DNA of 64,000 bases from Aliiruegeria lutimaris. GTDB taxonomy: Bacteria > Pseudomonadota > Alphaproteobacteria > Rhodobacterales > Rhodobacteraceae. Shown piece after piece: positions 16,830 through 25,558 of this stretch. The position numbers and the translations under genes are program-made. The notes beneath the pieces were generated by a model that saw nothing but the letters and a program-made list of their open reading frames with translations, was not told the origin of the DNA and searched no databases. The stretch lies in NCBI RefSeq assembly GCF_900099935.1, contig NZ_FNEK01000017.1:1-64000 (forward strand), in the 5' to 3' direction. Each line of letters opens with the position of its first letter. The first letter of the stretch is position 1.

Positions 16830-17068
16830 CAGGCAATCTCGATTGAGTAGCTCTCGATCACCGTGTTGGCGAGCAGCTTCTCGCACATCTCCTTGACCGC
16901 GATCTCGGCGGCGGCGGCATCGGTCTCGGCGAGGTCCAGTTCGATCACCTTGCCCTGACGCACGGCATCGACGCCCTGGAAACCCAGCGAGCCGAGCGCG
17001 GATTTCACCGCCTCGCCCTGCGGATCCAGAACGCCGGTTTTCAGCATGACGGTAACCTTGGCCTTCAT
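16829..17068 (-). CDS. purS: Phosphoribosylformylglycinamidine synthase subunit PurS
   Basis: A 79-residue PurS, the small dimeric bridging subunit of the FGAM synthase complex with PurL and PurQ. It starts MKAKVTVMLKTGVLDPQGEAV, ending with the typical VIESYSIEI strand; GFQGVDAVRQGKVIEL in the middle is the family core. It lies about 70 bases after purC and overlaps the alcohol dehydrogenase start. Confidence 0.95.
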   Translation of the reverse strand: MKAKVTVMLKTGVLDPQGEAVKSALGSLGFQGVDAVRQGKVIELDLAETDAAAAEIAVKEMCEKLLANTVIESYSIEIA

Positions 17069-17136
17069 TTCTGCTCGTCCTTCAGTCTTCTGCCAGTCTT
17101 ACGTGGCTGCGCCCCTCCGATGAGGAGCACAGGCTT

Positions 17137-17898
17137 TCAATTGATCAGCGTGGGCTTGCCAATCGGAGTAGCGTTGTTCGGCAGAACGCCAAGACGCCTG
17201 GCCACCTCGGTATAGGCATCGGCAAGGTTGCCGAGGTCGCGCCGGAATACGTCCTTGTCGAGCTTCTGACCGGTTTCCATATCCCACAGGCGGCAGGAAT
17301 CGGGGCTGATCTCGTCGGCCACGACCAGGCGCATGAAATCGCCATCCCAGATTCGTCCGATCTCGATCTTGAAATCGACCAGTTTGATTCCGACACCCAT
17401 CATGATGCCCGAGATGAAGTCGTTCACGCGGAGCGCCAGCGCGACCATGTCGTCCATGTCCTGCTGGGTGGCCCAGCCAAAGGCGATGATATGCTCCTCG
17501 GTGACCAGCGGGTCGCCTAGCGCATCGTCCTTGTAATAGAATTCCACGATCGGGCGCGGCAGCGGCGTGCCTTCGGCAATGCCCAGACGCTTGGAGATCG
17601 AGCCGGCGGCGACGTTGCGCACGACAACCTCAAGCGGAATAATCTCAACGGAACGAATGAGTTGCTCGCGCATATTGATTCGCTTAATGAAGTGCGTCGG
17701 CACCCCGATATCGTTCAGCCCCTTCATGAAGAACTCGGACAGGCGGTTATTGAGCACCCCCTTGCCCTCGATCACGTCCTTCTTCTCGGCATTGAAGGCG
17801 GTGGTGTCATCCTTGAAGTATTGCACGAGCGTTCCCGGCTCGGGCCCTTCATAGAGAATCTTGGCCTTGCCCTCGTATATTTTCTTGCGACGTGCCAT
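17137..17898 (-). CDS. purC: SAICAR synthetase
   Basis: A 253-residue phosphoribosylaminoimidazole-succinocarboxamide synthase. The glycine loop is [10 protein letters not shown] near residue 8; the signatures are [12 protein letters not shown] near 91 and [10 protein letters not shown] near 172, followed by [13 protein letters not shown]. It ligates aspartate to CAIR with ATP. First gene of the purC-purS-adh-purQ unit and served by the promoter at 17979-17951. Confidence 0.96.
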   Translation of the reverse strand: MARRKKIYEGKAKILYEGPEPGTLVQYFKDDTTAFNAEKKDVIEGKGVLNNRLSEFFMKGLNDIGVPTHFIKRINMREQLIRSVEIIPLEVVVRNVAAGSISKRLGIAEGTPLPRPIVEFYYKDDALGDPLVTEEHIIAFGWATQQDMDDMVALALRVNDFISGIMMGVGIKLVDFKIEIGRIWDGDFMRLVVADEISPDSCRLWDMETGQKLDKDVFRRDLGNLADAYTEVARRLGVLPNNATPIGKPTLIN

Positions 17899-17950
17899 GG
17901 GATCCTTTCATCGGCCATTCGGGGACGTCCCGCGGCCGGTTCCGATTGGC

Positions 17951-17979
17951 CCTATAGTGCATGGGCTCTCATGTCGCAA
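17951..17979 (-). promoter_or_regulatory. Likely sigma-70 promoter of purC
   Basis: On the minus strand, -35 TTGCGA (17979-17974) and -10 TATAGG (17956-17951) are separated by exactly 17 bases; the start codon is about 50 bases downstream. Confidence 0.55.
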
Positions 17980-18089
17980 GCATGGTGCCTCATGCGGCGC
18001 GATCGGTTGACACGCCCGCCGTGGTGACAGACGCTTGAAACAGCCTGGCCGGAAGAGTGACAGGCATTAACAGATGGGGGTGCGGGCAG

Positions 18090-19205
18090 ATGACTGAAGA
18101 TTTCGCGCTTATCGACTTCGCGCTCACGGCGCGCGCACCGGCCGAGGTAGCCGAAGCCATCGGCCAGGTCCGAGCGGCAAGACCCGCCACGCCGGCCCCG
18201 GAGGCGCCTGCCCGTCGCGGGATACTGTCCCGCCTGCTGGGGCGCGGCGGCACCGCCAGAAATGCGTCTTCCGGCGGCCCGAAACTGCGCATTCAGCCCG
18301 CGGACACCCTCGCCCCGCCGCCGCTCGCACGGATCGTGCTGGCGGATATGGGGTTCGCCAGCAATGGCGGGCCGGTCCGCCTCACCGGCCCGCTCGGTGC
18401 AGCCGGCCTGACCCTGATCGAATTTCGCGAAGGCGACGGGGACACATCCGGCTTTTGCGAGGCGCTGAGCAAGGCGCTCAAGGGCGACGAGATCTTCTAT
18501 TTCCGCCATTCCGGCAGCCGCCATCCCGGCGCCCATTTCGCCTTCCATGTCTACCAGGACGGACGCGTCACGCGGCGCGCGGTCTCCGTCAGCAAGGATG
18601 GCGCCATTCCGGAGGCGCGTTGGGACGGCGCCGACAGCGGAATGCCGCATCCGCTGGAAACCGACAGCCTGCCCGCCCCCGGCACCGCCAATTCCGAGAT
18701 CATGACTCCGGTTCGGCAGTCGATCATCCTGGAGGCCCTCGGGCTGGACCCCGAATACCTGTTCGCGGAGGCGCAGGAACCGGGCCTTGTCACGCTCGAA
18801 CTGTCGGAGGATGCCGGCGGACGGCCACTATCCGAGGTGAACGCGATCGTGCGCGAGCAGCTCCACCCCGCATCGCCGGAGCTCGAAGACGACGAGGCAC
18901 AGGCCGAGCTTCCGCTCGATCAGCCGGCAGGGGACACGGAAACATCGCACGCACCGTCCGAAGAGCCACAGGAGCCGAACTGGGAAGAGGAAGTCACGGG
19001 CCTGCTTGTGGAGGCCGTCGAAGCCGCCCTTCCGGCCGATCAACAGGTCGCATGGCTCGACCAGCTCACCGAGCGCCTCGTGGGCGGCGATATCGACGGC
19101 GCGCTGGCCGAGGCACACCGGATGATCCGGGCCGGAGATCGCAGCGAGCAGGACAAGGTCGCCGCGGCGATAAGGCTGGCCGAGCTCTTCGGGCGCGGGG
19201 AGTGA
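18090..19205 (+). CDS. Uncharacterised alpha/beta protein with acidic hinge
   Basis: A 371-residue soluble protein, not recognised. The N-terminal 60 residues are Ala/Pro/Arg-rich and probably flexible; a compact domain follows (RIVLADMGFASNGGPVRLTG to about residue 230). An acidic Glu/Pro/Asp linker then leads to a helical C-terminal segment (EVTGLLVEAVEAALPADQQ...). No signal peptide or transmembrane segment. I chose the ATG at 18090, which has a G-rich Shine-Dalgarno region (GATGGGGG) before it, over a GTG at 18057. It diverges from purC and precedes the zeta inhibitor gene by about 100 bases. Confidence 0.6.
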   Translation: MTEDFALIDFALTARAPAEVAEAIGQVRAARPATPAPEAPARRGILSRLLGRGGTARNASSGGPKLRIQPADTLAPPPLARIVLADMGFASNGGPVRLTGPLGAAGLTLIEFREGDGDTSGFCEALSKALKGDEIFYFRHSGSRHPGAHFAFHVYQDGRVTRRAVSVSKDGAIPEARWDGADSGMPHPLETDSLPAPGTANSEIMTPVRQSIILEALGLDPEYLFAEAQEPGLVTLELSEDAGGRPLSEVNAIVREQLHPASPELEDDEAQAELPLDQPAGDTETSHAPSEEPQEPNWEEEVTGLLVEAVEAALPADQQVAWLDQLTERLVGGDIDGALAEAHRMIRAGDRSEQDKVAAAIRLAELFGRGE

Positions 19206-19303
19206 CGGGAAATCGCAGGCACGGGCGGCGGGTCCCACTAGGCAAGCCCCGCGCGACTACATAGATTGGAATCACAACAGATTAGCGGGGGGAGACCGTA
19301 TCG

Positions 19304-19633
19304 ATGACCACCTTTGACGATCGCGAAGCTGCATATGAGGCGAAATTCGTTCATGACGCCGAAATGGAGTTTCTGGCCCAGGCCTCGCGCAACAAGCATA
19401 TCGCCTTCTGGGCCGCTGCGCTGTTGGGCATGACGGCCGAGGAGGCGGTGCGCTACGCCAAGGACATTATCCGCGTCGATCTCGAAGAGGGCGGCGAAAA
19501 GGCCGTTCTGGCCAAACTGATGGCGGACCTGAAGGGCGAACGGACGGAGGAGCGCGTGCGCCAACTCATGGGCGAGTTTCTCGTAGAGGCGCGTGAGCGC
19601 GCGTCAAAGGGCGAAATCCGCTCCATGCTGTGA
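19304..19633 (+). CDS. F1-ATPase inhibitor, zeta subunit (DUF1476)
   Basis: A 109-residue DUF1476 protein, the alphaproteobacterial zeta subunit first described in Paracoccus. There its N-terminal segment inserts into the F1 catalytic interface and blocks ATP hydrolysis while allowing synthesis. The N-terminus TTFDDREAAYEAKFVHDAE is the inhibitory region; a four-helix bundle follows. Length and sequence fit the family over its whole extent. The start at 19304 has a strong GGGGGGAG Shine-Dalgarno sequence. The rest of the ATP synthase is not in the window. Confidence 0.9.
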   Translation: MTTFDDREAAYEAKFVHDAEMEFLAQASRNKHIAFWAAALLGMTAEEAVRYAKDIIRVDLEEGGEKAVLAKLMADLKGERTEERVRQLMGEFLVEARERASKGEIRSML

Positions 19634-19670
19634 CCCTCTTTCCGGTTCTGCAAGTCAGATCGGCCCTCCG

Positions 19671-19699
19671 AACGCGCCCTCGTTGCGGGGCGCGTTTTG
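19671..19699 (+). terminator. Intrinsic terminator after the zeta subunit gene
   Basis: ACGCGCCC pairs with GGGGCGCGT around a short loop, followed by TTTT. It lies 40 bases after the stop codon and separates this gene from bmt. Confidence 0.7.
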
Positions 19700-19813
19700 C
19701 ATGCGCCTCATGAAGATCATGACCGCAATCAATTTGCGTCCAGCCGCTGTTCGTGAGAAGAGCGCGCATCCAGCCAAATATACTCGGCCCTTTTTTCCTG
19801 TGGGACAGACAGC

Positions 19814-20824
19814 ATGACCGACGCCCTATCCAAACTGCTTTCGACACGCGACTGGCTGATGGCCGACGGCGCCACGGGCACGACGCTGTTCAACATGGGC
19901 CTGCAATCGGGCGATGCGCCGGAGCTGTGGAACGCCGATCACCCGGACCGGATCCGGACTCTCTACCAGGGGCCGGTCGATGCAGGGTCGGACATTTTCC
20001 TGACCAACACGTTCGGCGGCAACGCCTCGCGGCTGAAGCTGCATGATGCGCAAGACCGCGTGCGCGAATTGAACCGGCTGGGCGCCGAGCTTGGCCGCGA
20101 GGTGGCCGACAAGGCCGGGCGGCCGGTTGTCGTGGCAGGCTCCGTCGGGCCGACCGGGGAAATCATGGCTCCTATGGGCCCGCTCACCCACGAACTGGCC
20201 GTGGAGATGTTCCACGAGCAGGCCGAGGGGCTGAAAGAGGGCGGCGCGGATGTGCTCTGGGTCGAGACGATCTCGGCGCCTGAGGAATACAAGGCCGCCG
20301 CCGAAGCCGCGCGGCTGGCCGGCATGCCCTGGGCCGGCACGATGAGCTTCGACACCGCGGGCCGGACGATGATGGGCGTTACCTCGGCCGACATGGTCAC
20401 CATGGTGAACAAGCTCGCGCACAAGCCGCTTGCCTTTGGCGCCAATTGCGGCGTCGGATCCTCCGACCTGTTGCGCACGGTACTCGGCTTTACTGCCCAG
20501 GGGCCGGAGATCCCGGTGATCGCCAAGGGCAATGCGGGCATCCCGAAATACCAGGATGGCCACATCCATTACGACGGCACGCCGGAGCTAATGGCAAAAT
20601 ACGCGGTGATGGCGCGGGATGCCGGTGCGAAGATCATCGGTGGCTGCTGCGGCACCACGACCGAGCACCTGAAGGCGATGCGGGCGGCGCTGGAGGGCAC
20701 GCCCACCGGGCCGCGCCCGACGCTAGAGCAGATCGCCGAGACGCTTGGCGGGTTCTCCTCGGCCAGCGACGGCACCGGCGAAGGTGCCCCCGAGGCGCGG
20801 ACACGGCGGCGGCGGCGCGGCTGA
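19814..20824 (+). CDS. bmt: Homocysteine S-methyltransferase (BHMT-like / split MetH domain)
   Basis: A 336-residue barrel protein that matches betaine-homocysteine methyltransferase in family terms. It has DGATGTTLF near residue 17, FLTNTFGGN near 58, and zinc-binding cysteines in FGANCGVGSS (about residue 215) and GGCCGTTTEH (about 280). The C-terminus is a basic RTRRRRRG tail. Because a stand-alone corrinoid protein follows at 22151, it may instead be the homocysteine-binding part of a split cobalamin-dependent methionine synthase; in either role it methylates homocysteine to methionine. No SAM riboswitch was recognised upstream. Confidence 0.85.
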   Translation: MTDALSKLLSTRDWLMADGATGTTLFNMGLQSGDAPELWNADHPDRIRTLYQGPVDAGSDIFLTNTFGGNASRLKLHDAQDRVRELNRLGAELGREVADKAGRPVVVAGSVGPTGEIMAPMGPLTHELAVEMFHEQAEGLKEGGADVLWVETISAPEEYKAAAEAARLAGMPWAGTMSFDTAGRTMMGVTSADMVTMVNKLAHKPLAFGANCGVGSSDLLRTVLGFTAQGPEIPVIAKGNAGIPKYQDGHIHYDGTPELMAKYAVMARDAGAKIIGGCCGTTTEHLKAMRAALEGTPTGPRPTLEQIAETLGGFSSASDGTGEGAPEARTRRRRRG

Positions 20825-20825
20825 T

Positions 20826-20862
20826 ACGATCCTGCGGATCGTGCCTACGGCGAGATTATTCC
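20826..20862. repeat. Intergenic repeat, module 1, copy G (partial)
   Basis: The sequence ATCCTGCGGATCGTGCCTACGG directly follows the bmt stop. It matches the first module of the composite repeats at 42408 and 57365, without the second (palindromic) module. Confidence 0.5.
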
Positions 20863-20886
20863 TTCCAGGAAGCAGCCTTGAGAGGC

Positions 20887-21975
20887 TCAAAACAGGCTGA
20901 GCTGGTCGCCACTGGCGGGCGGCACACGAAAGAGGTCCGTACGCAAAGGCGGCGGGCTTGTGGTCAATTGCAAGCGTTTGACGGAGAGGCGAAAGCGTTG
21001 GTGGAGAAGCTCGGCATAGGTTCCCTGCCCCGTCATGCGGGTCTGCCAGCTGGAATCGTATTCCGCGCCGCCATGGGTTTCGCGGATGCGGTTCAACACG
21101 CGGTCAGCACGCAGAGGGCGGGCCTGCTCAAGCCATTCGCGAAACAGGCCCGAGACCTCCAGCGGCAGGCGCAGCAGGATCATCATGGCCGCGCTGGCGC
21201 CGGCATTGGCGGCGGATTGCAGGATCGGCTCGATCTCGTGGTCGGTCAGGCCTGGGATGACTGGCGCGAGCGAGACCATGGTCGGGATGCCCGCCCGGGC
21301 GAGGGTTTCGATGATCTTGAGACGGCGCGCGGGCAATGGCACGCGCGGCTCCATGGACCGGGCCAGCGACGCGTCGAGCGTCGTGATGGAGATGGCAGCG
21401 CGAACGAGACCATCCCGGCCCATCTCGCCCAGGATGTCGGTGTCGCGTTCGATCAGCGTGCCCTTGGTTGTGATCGTGAACGGATGACGAAAGTCCCGCA
21501 GGACCTCGAAACAGCCGCGTGCGATCCGCTGTTCGCGCTCGATCGGCTGGTAGACATCGGTATTGGTGCCAAAGGCGATCGGGGCCACCTTGTAGCGGGG
21601 TTTAGAGATTTCGGCCCGCAACAGTTCCGGCGCACTGGGTTTCACCGTCAGCCGGGTTTCGAAATCGAGCCCCGGCGACAGGCCGAGGAAAGAATGGGTT
21701 GGCCGGGCGAAGCAGTAGATGCAGCCATGCTCGCAGCCCCGATAGGGGTTCACCGACCGGTCGAAGCCGATATCGGGCGACTGGTTTCGCGTGATGATCC
21801 GGCGCGGCGTTTCGCTCTGCAGCTCGGTGCGCAACGGCGGGGGCAGGTCCTCCTCCGCCCAGCCATCCGCGAAACCCTCGCGCTGATGCGCCTCGAATCG
21901 CCCCGGACGATTGGACAAGGCGGCACGGCCGCGCCTAAGTTCGGGGCGAAGATGGGTCGGGTCCTGATGCGACAT
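20887..21975 (-). CDS. PA0069-family radical SAM protein, SOS-box promoter
   Basis: A 362-residue radical SAM enzyme. The cluster motif is CEHGCIYC (C-x3-C-x2-C, about residue 81), after NPYRGC; IAFGTNTDVYQPIE and ITTKGTLIERD mark the PA0069/Rv2578c family, related to spore-photoproduct-lyase-like enzymes. It ends DQLSLF, which fits the QL-S/D-LF consensus for binding the beta sliding clamp. A LexA-type box (21988-22002) lies just upstream of the start. These two features suggest a DNA repair role, although the reaction is unknown. It is convergent with bmt. Confidence 0.85.
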   Translation of the reverse strand: MSHQDPTHLRPELRRGRAALSNRPGRFEAHQREGFADGWAEEDLPPPLRTELQSETPRRIITRNQSPDIGFDRSVNPYRGCEHGCIYCFARPTHSFLGLSPGLDFETRLTVKPSAPELLRAEISKPRYKVAPIAFGTNTDVYQPIEREQRIARGCFEVLRDFRHPFTITTKGTLIERDTDILGEMGRDGLVRAAISITTLDASLARSMEPRVPLPARRLKIIETLARAGIPTMVSLAPVIPGLTDHEIEPILQSAANAGASAAMMILLRLPLEVSGLFREWLEQARPLRADRVLNRIRETHGGAEYDSSWQTRMTGQGTYAELLHQRFRLSVKRLQLTTSPPPLRTDLFRVPPASGDQLSLF

Positions 21976-21987
21976 GATCGAATGCTA

Positions 21988-22002
21988 GAACATAATGAGA
22001 AC
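21988..22002 (-). promoter_or_regulatory. LexA (SOS) box upstream of the radical SAM gene
   Basis: GAACATAATGAGAAC matches the alphaproteobacterial LexA site GAAC-N7-GAAC exactly. It lies 13 bases upstream of the start codon. A possible -35 (TTGCAG) and -10 (TAGCAT, spacer 18) flank it, the usual position for repression. Confidence 0.65.
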
Positions 22003-22150
22003 ATCCTGCAAGCCTCGACCGCAAGGAAGAGTTCCGGAGGTCGGTGGAGGCGCGGCGCATGTCGCAAATCGTCGCGTCCGCACATGGACTTGCATGGAAA
22101 CGTGAACGAAAGCCCCGGCGCCCCGGCGCCGCTCTGCCAGGAGTCCTGAA

Positions 22151-22855
22151 ATGTCCGACGAAGAAGACGACATCATCCTTTCCGAACTCGACAACGAGGA
22201 GTTGGTGCAGCAGATGCATGACGACCTCTATGACGGTCTCAAGGAGGAGATCGAGGAGGGCGTCAACATCCTGCTGGGACGCGGCTGGCAGCCCTACCAG
22301 GTGCTGACCGAGGCGCTGGTGGCGGGCATGACCATTGTTGGCAACGACTTCCGCGATGGCATCCTGTTCGTGCCCGAAGTGCTGCTTGCGGCCAACGCGA
22401 TGAAGGGCGGGATGGCGATCCTGAAGCCACTTCTGGCCGAAACCGGCGCGCCGCGCATGGGCAAGATGGTGATCGGCACGGTGAAGGGCGACATCCACGA
22501 TATCGGCAAGAACCTCGTCTCCATGATGATGGAGGGTGCCGGCTTCGAAGTGGTCGATCTGGGCATCAACAATTCCGTCGACGCCTACCTGGAGGCGCTG
22601 GAAGCCGAAGACGCCGATATTCTCGGGATGTCGGCGCTGCTGACCACCACAATGCCCTACATGAAGGTCGTGATCGACACGCTCAACGAGAAGGGCAAGC
22701 GCGGTGACTACATCGTGCTGGTGGGCGGCGCGCCGCTGAACGAGGAATTCGGCCGCGCCATCGGCGCGGACGCCTATTGCCGCGATGCCGCCGTTGCAGT
22801 GGAGACGGCCAAGAAATTCATCGCGCGCAAGCACAATCAGATGGCCGCGGGCTGA
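22151..22855 (+). CDS. Corrinoid (cobalamin-binding) protein of methyltransfer
   Basis: A 234-residue protein of the MtbC/MtaC type. The N-terminal four-helix cap (to about residue 100) includes GILFVPEVLLAANAMKGGM. The B12-binding Rossmann domain follows with GTVKGDIHDIGKN (D-x-H-x-x-G, histidine lower axial ligand) near 120, then SALLTTT and VGGAPLN. It would carry the methyl group between a folate or other donor and homocysteine. With bmt nearby and no MetH in the window, a split methionine synthase is likely. AGGAG precedes the start. A 175-bp gap separates it from the divergent radical SAM gene. Confidence 0.9.
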   Translation: MSDEEDDIILSELDNEELVQQMHDDLYDGLKEEIEEGVNILLGRGWQPYQVLTEALVAGMTIVGNDFRDGILFVPEVLLAANAMKGGMAILKPLLAETGAPRMGKMVIGTVKGDIHDIGKNLVSMMMEGAGFEVVDLGINNSVDAYLEALEAEDADILGMSALLTTTMPYMKVVIDTLNEKGKRGDYIVLVGGAPLNEEFGRAIGADAYCRDAAVAVETAKKFIARKHNQMAAG

Positions 22856-22898
22856 CATCGCGCCCGCCAATTCTTATGTCGGGGGAAAGGAGTGTGCC

Positions 22899-23084
22899 AT
22901 GCCCCCGAAAACCTTTATAATTCTGCTCGTCGCTGTCATCATGCTGGCCGCCGTGACTGTCGGCGTGGCGGCGGTCTTCTGGAGAAGTATCGCGCCCTGG
23001 GCCGGGCTTGTCTTCGTGGTGCTGATCGGGTTGAAACTGCTGCAGGCGCGGCACTGGCCGGGGCCGGGAAAAGAGGACAAATGA
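22899..23084 (+). CDS. Small membrane protein, two TM helices
   Basis: A 61-residue protein with two hydrophobic segments (TFIILLVAVIMLAAVTVGVAAVF and the segment WAGLVFVVLIGLKLL) and a short charged C-terminus. The Shine-Dalgarno sequence GAAAGGAG is 7 bases before the ATG. It lies between the corrinoid gene and the DUF1638 gene and its stop overlaps the start of the latter (ATGA), which strongly supports translation. Function unknown. Confidence 0.65.
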   Translation: MPPKTFIILLVAVIMLAAVTVGVAAVFWRSIAPWAGLVFVVLIGLKLLQARHWPGPGKEDK

Positions 23085-23737
23085 CACTCTCCGACCGCGA
23101 CCTGACGGAACAGGGCCTGACGCTCGATACGGGCGGCGCGGCACGGTTGCTGGTGATCGGTTGCGGGGCGATTGCCCGCGAGATCCTGGCGCTCAAGGCG
23201 ACGAACGGATGGACGCATATGGACCTGGCCTGCCTGCCGGCGATCCTGCACAATCATCCGGACCGCATCGCGCCAGCTGTCGAGGCAATGATCAAAGAGA
23301 AATCAGAGCGTTACGAGACGATTTTCGTTGCCTATGCCGATTGCGGCACCGGTGGGTACCTGGCGGATGTCTGTGAGCGCCACGGCGCCGAGATGATCGC
23401 GGGGCCGCATTGCTACAGCTTTTTCGAAGGCAATGAGCGCTTTGCCGAACGCGCGGCGGACGAGATCGACAGCTTCTATCTCACTGATTTCCTCGTGCGG
23501 CAGTTCGATGCCTTTGTCTGGCGCCCGCTTGGGCTGGACCGCCATCCGGACCTGATTCACAGCTATTTCGCCCATTACCGGCGGCTGGTCTACCAGGCCC
23601 AGGTTAACGACCCGGCGCTGGACGCGAAGGCGGAGGAATGCGCGGCGCGGCTGGGGCTGGCCTATGAACGGCGTTTCACCGGATACGGAGACCTGCAATC
23701 TGCGCTTGCCTCTGTTGCACAGCAGCGGCCCGGTTGA
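23081..23737 (+). CDS. DUF1638 protein
   Basis: A 218-residue DUF1638 protein. Family hallmarks are LLVIGCGAIAREI near residue 24, LPAILHNHPDRI near 53, and FVAYADCGTGGYLA near 80, with HCYSFFEG about residue 111. Cysteines and histidines at these points suggest metal or corrinoid chemistry; members are often found beside corrinoid methyltransferase genes. The precise role is unknown. It is translationally coupled to the small membrane protein and belongs with the corrinoid gene. Confidence 0.8.
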   Translation: MTLSDRDLTEQGLTLDTGGAARLLVIGCGAIAREILALKATNGWTHMDLACLPAILHNHPDRIAPAVEAMIKEKSERYETIFVAYADCGTGGYLADVCERHGAEMIAGPHCYSFFEGNERFAERAADEIDSFYLTDFLVRQFDAFVWRPLGLDRHPDLIHSYFAHYRRLVYQAQVNDPALDAKAEECAARLGLAYERRFTGYGDLQSALASVAQQRPG

Positions 23738-23807
23738 TCGATGCCGCGCGCGTGCTAGGCTTTCGACTCGACGCGCCCAAAGCCTAGGGCGACCCTTTCC
23801 GCGAGAC

Positions 23808-24431
23808 ATGATCATGCGAGCCATTTCATTATTCTTTTCGACCCTGCTGGCATGCGGTCCGTCCTGGGCCGCGGACGGCCCCTCCTTCGATTGCAGTGCG
23901 GCAACAAGCGAAACCGAGACCCTGATATGCGGCGATGCGCGGCTGTCGGAACTTGATCGCCGCCTCGCCGCGCGTTTTTCCGCCGCGATGGAGGCGGCGC
24001 GCGGGCTCGATGCCGGCGCCGCCGGGGCCGAAGACGCCCTGCGTGGGTTTCAGCGGGGCTGGATCAAGGGACGCGATGAGTGCTGGAAAGCACAGGACAG
24101 CCGCGCCTGCATTGAAGAAAGCTACCTGACCCGCGAAGGCGTACTTGTGGCGACCTGGATGCTGGAACCACCGCGCGGGACCGATTTCTGGAGCTGCGGC
24201 GGCTCGCCGGCCAACGAGGTCGTAACGACGTATTTCGATACCGAACTGCCGAGCGTCCGTTTCGAACGCGGCGACAGCGTGGATGCGGGATCGCTGGTGC
24301 GCACCGCGTCGGGCTCGAAATACGAGGGAAGCTTCGGTCGCTCGATCTGGATCAAGGGTGAGGAAGCGACCTATCGCGAACCGGATCCGGACGGAAAAAG
24401 CTACGAGTGCCGATTGGCAAGCTCGCGCTGA
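23808..24431 (+). CDS. Exported lysozyme-inhibitor-like protein (LprI/MliC domains)
   Basis: A 207-residue exported protein: signal peptide with cleavage after SWAA, then an LprI-type segment (FDCSAATSETETLICGD, LDRRLAARF) to about residue 110, then an MliC-like C-terminal domain (ASGSKYEGSFGRSIWIKGEEATY, with conserved SG.KY and W.KG.EA). Both are families that bind and inhibit c-type lysozymes. The start may be 23808 or the second ATG at 23814. It overlaps no neighbour and probably acts in the periplasm to protect peptidoglycan. Confidence 0.7.
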   Translation: MIMRAISLFFSTLLACGPSWAADGPSFDCSAATSETETLICGDARLSELDRRLAARFSAAMEAARGLDAGAAGAEDALRGFQRGWIKGRDECWKAQDSRACIEESYLTREGVLVATWMLEPPRGTDFWSCGGSPANEVVTTYFDTELPSVRFERGDSVDAGSLVRTASGSKYEGSFGRSIWIKGEEATYREPDPDGKSYECRLASSR

Positions 24432-24441
24432 GCGCGCGGGC

Positions 24442-24870
24442 TTACGCAGCCAGGCTCCGCTCCGACAGGTCGCGGATACGTTGAACCATGGCCCGCAAGC
24501 CATTGGAACGCTGCGAAGAAAGATGCTCGTTCAGCCCGAGCCGGGCCAGCTCGGACGGCGCATCCACGGCAAGCGCCTCGCGCGCGGTGAGGCCCGAATA
24601 CAGCGCCAGCAGGATCGCGATCAGCCCGCGCACGATCATCGCGTCGCTGTCGCCACGAAAGGAAAAGACGGCATCGCCACCCTGCCCCTCGATCTCCGGC
24701 ACCAGCCAGACCTGGCTGGCACAGCCATCAACCTTGGTGGCTGGCACGCGCAGCGATTCCTCAAGCGGCGGCATCGCCTTGCCAAGGTCGATCACATGCC
24801 GGTAGCGCTCTTCCCAGTCATCAAGGAACTCGAAGGTCTCGACAATGTCCTCGAATGCGTCCTGTGCCAT
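24442..24870 (-). CDS. sufE: SufE family protein
   Basis: A 142-residue SufE sulfur-acceptor protein. FEFLDDWEERYRHVIDLGK and MPPLEESLRVPATKVDGCASQVWL are the diagnostic segments; the cysteine in VDGCASQ (about residue 50) takes persulfide sulfur from a SufS desulfurase. The Shine-Dalgarno AAAAGGAG lies ahead of the ATG at 24870. The partner suf operon is not in the window. It is convergent with the lysozyme-inhibitor gene. Confidence 0.92.
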   Translation of the reverse strand: MAQDAFEDIVETFEFLDDWEERYRHVIDLGKAMPPLEESLRVPATKVDGCASQVWLVPEIEGQGGDAVFSFRGDSDAMIVRGLIAILLALYSGLTAREALAVDAPSELARLGLNEHLSSQRSNGLRAMVQRIRDLSERSLAA

Positions 24871-25010
24871 CAAATGCTCCTTTTCTGGGGATACTACCTA
24901 AGGCCGCTGCGTCGCGGCGTCCAGTACGGCAAGGCGTTCAGGCAGGGTTTTCAATTGCACATGATTTCGCTAAGCCGTTGGGCAGGAATGCGGGCCGACG
25001 AGGACGTGAA

Positions 25011-25487
25011 ATGAAAGTGCAGATTGTTGCCGGCCTGGTTGCCGTGCTTGTCCTGACCGGGTGCCAGTCCCGCTACAACCCCACGAACTGGGGATGGTTC
25101 AGCGGAAGCCAGTCCGGGACTCTTGAGCCACGCAAGGGCTACCCCTCCGACGTGGACCCGCGCAATCTCGTCAGCCAGGTGACCTCCATGCAGATCGACC
25201 AGGTGCCGGGCGGGGCAATCGTTACCGCCGTCGGCCTGCCGCCGACCCAAGGCTATTGGAATGCCGACCTGATCTCGACTTACAAGACGGAGACCGGCGC
25301 TGTCGCCCCCAAGGATGGCGTGATCCAGCTCGAGTTTGTCATCGCGCCGCCGCGCCAGCAGCGCAACGTTGTCAACACGGCGTCACGTGAGGTTTCCGCA
25401 GGCACGTTCCTGAGCGATCAGACGCTTCGCGGCGTGCGCACGATCCGGGTCATCGGTCAGAACAACCAGCGCAGTTCGAACCGCTAG
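25011..25487 (+). CDS. Putative lipoprotein of unknown function
   Basis: A 158-residue protein with a lipoprotein signal (MKVQIVAGLVAVLVLTGC, lipobox LTGC, acylated C18). The mature part is a single soluble domain with GGAIVTAVGLPPTQGYWNADLI and a C-terminal basic stretch. It seems to belong to a family found in Rhodobacterales but I do not recognise a function. The start is the ATG at 25011, which opens the signal peptide. Confidence 0.7.
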   Translation: MKVQIVAGLVAVLVLTGCQSRYNPTNWGWFSGSQSGTLEPRKGYPSDVDPRNLVSQVTSMQIDQVPGGAIVTAVGLPPTQGYWNADLISTYKTETGAVAPKDGVIQLEFVIAPPRQQRNVVNTASREVSAGTFLSDQTLRGVRTIRVIGQNNQRSSNR

Positions 25488-25558
25488 GCCAATTCGCTTC
25501 GAAACGGACTCACCCGTCGCCGCCTTGGAACATGGGTTTCGAGGCCGCAGGTGGTGCC

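Noticed and set aside
19700-19813. A SAM riboswitch ahead of bmt
   Set aside because: I looked for SAM-II or SAM/SAH features and did not find the conserved core; only an upstream terminator hairpin is visible.
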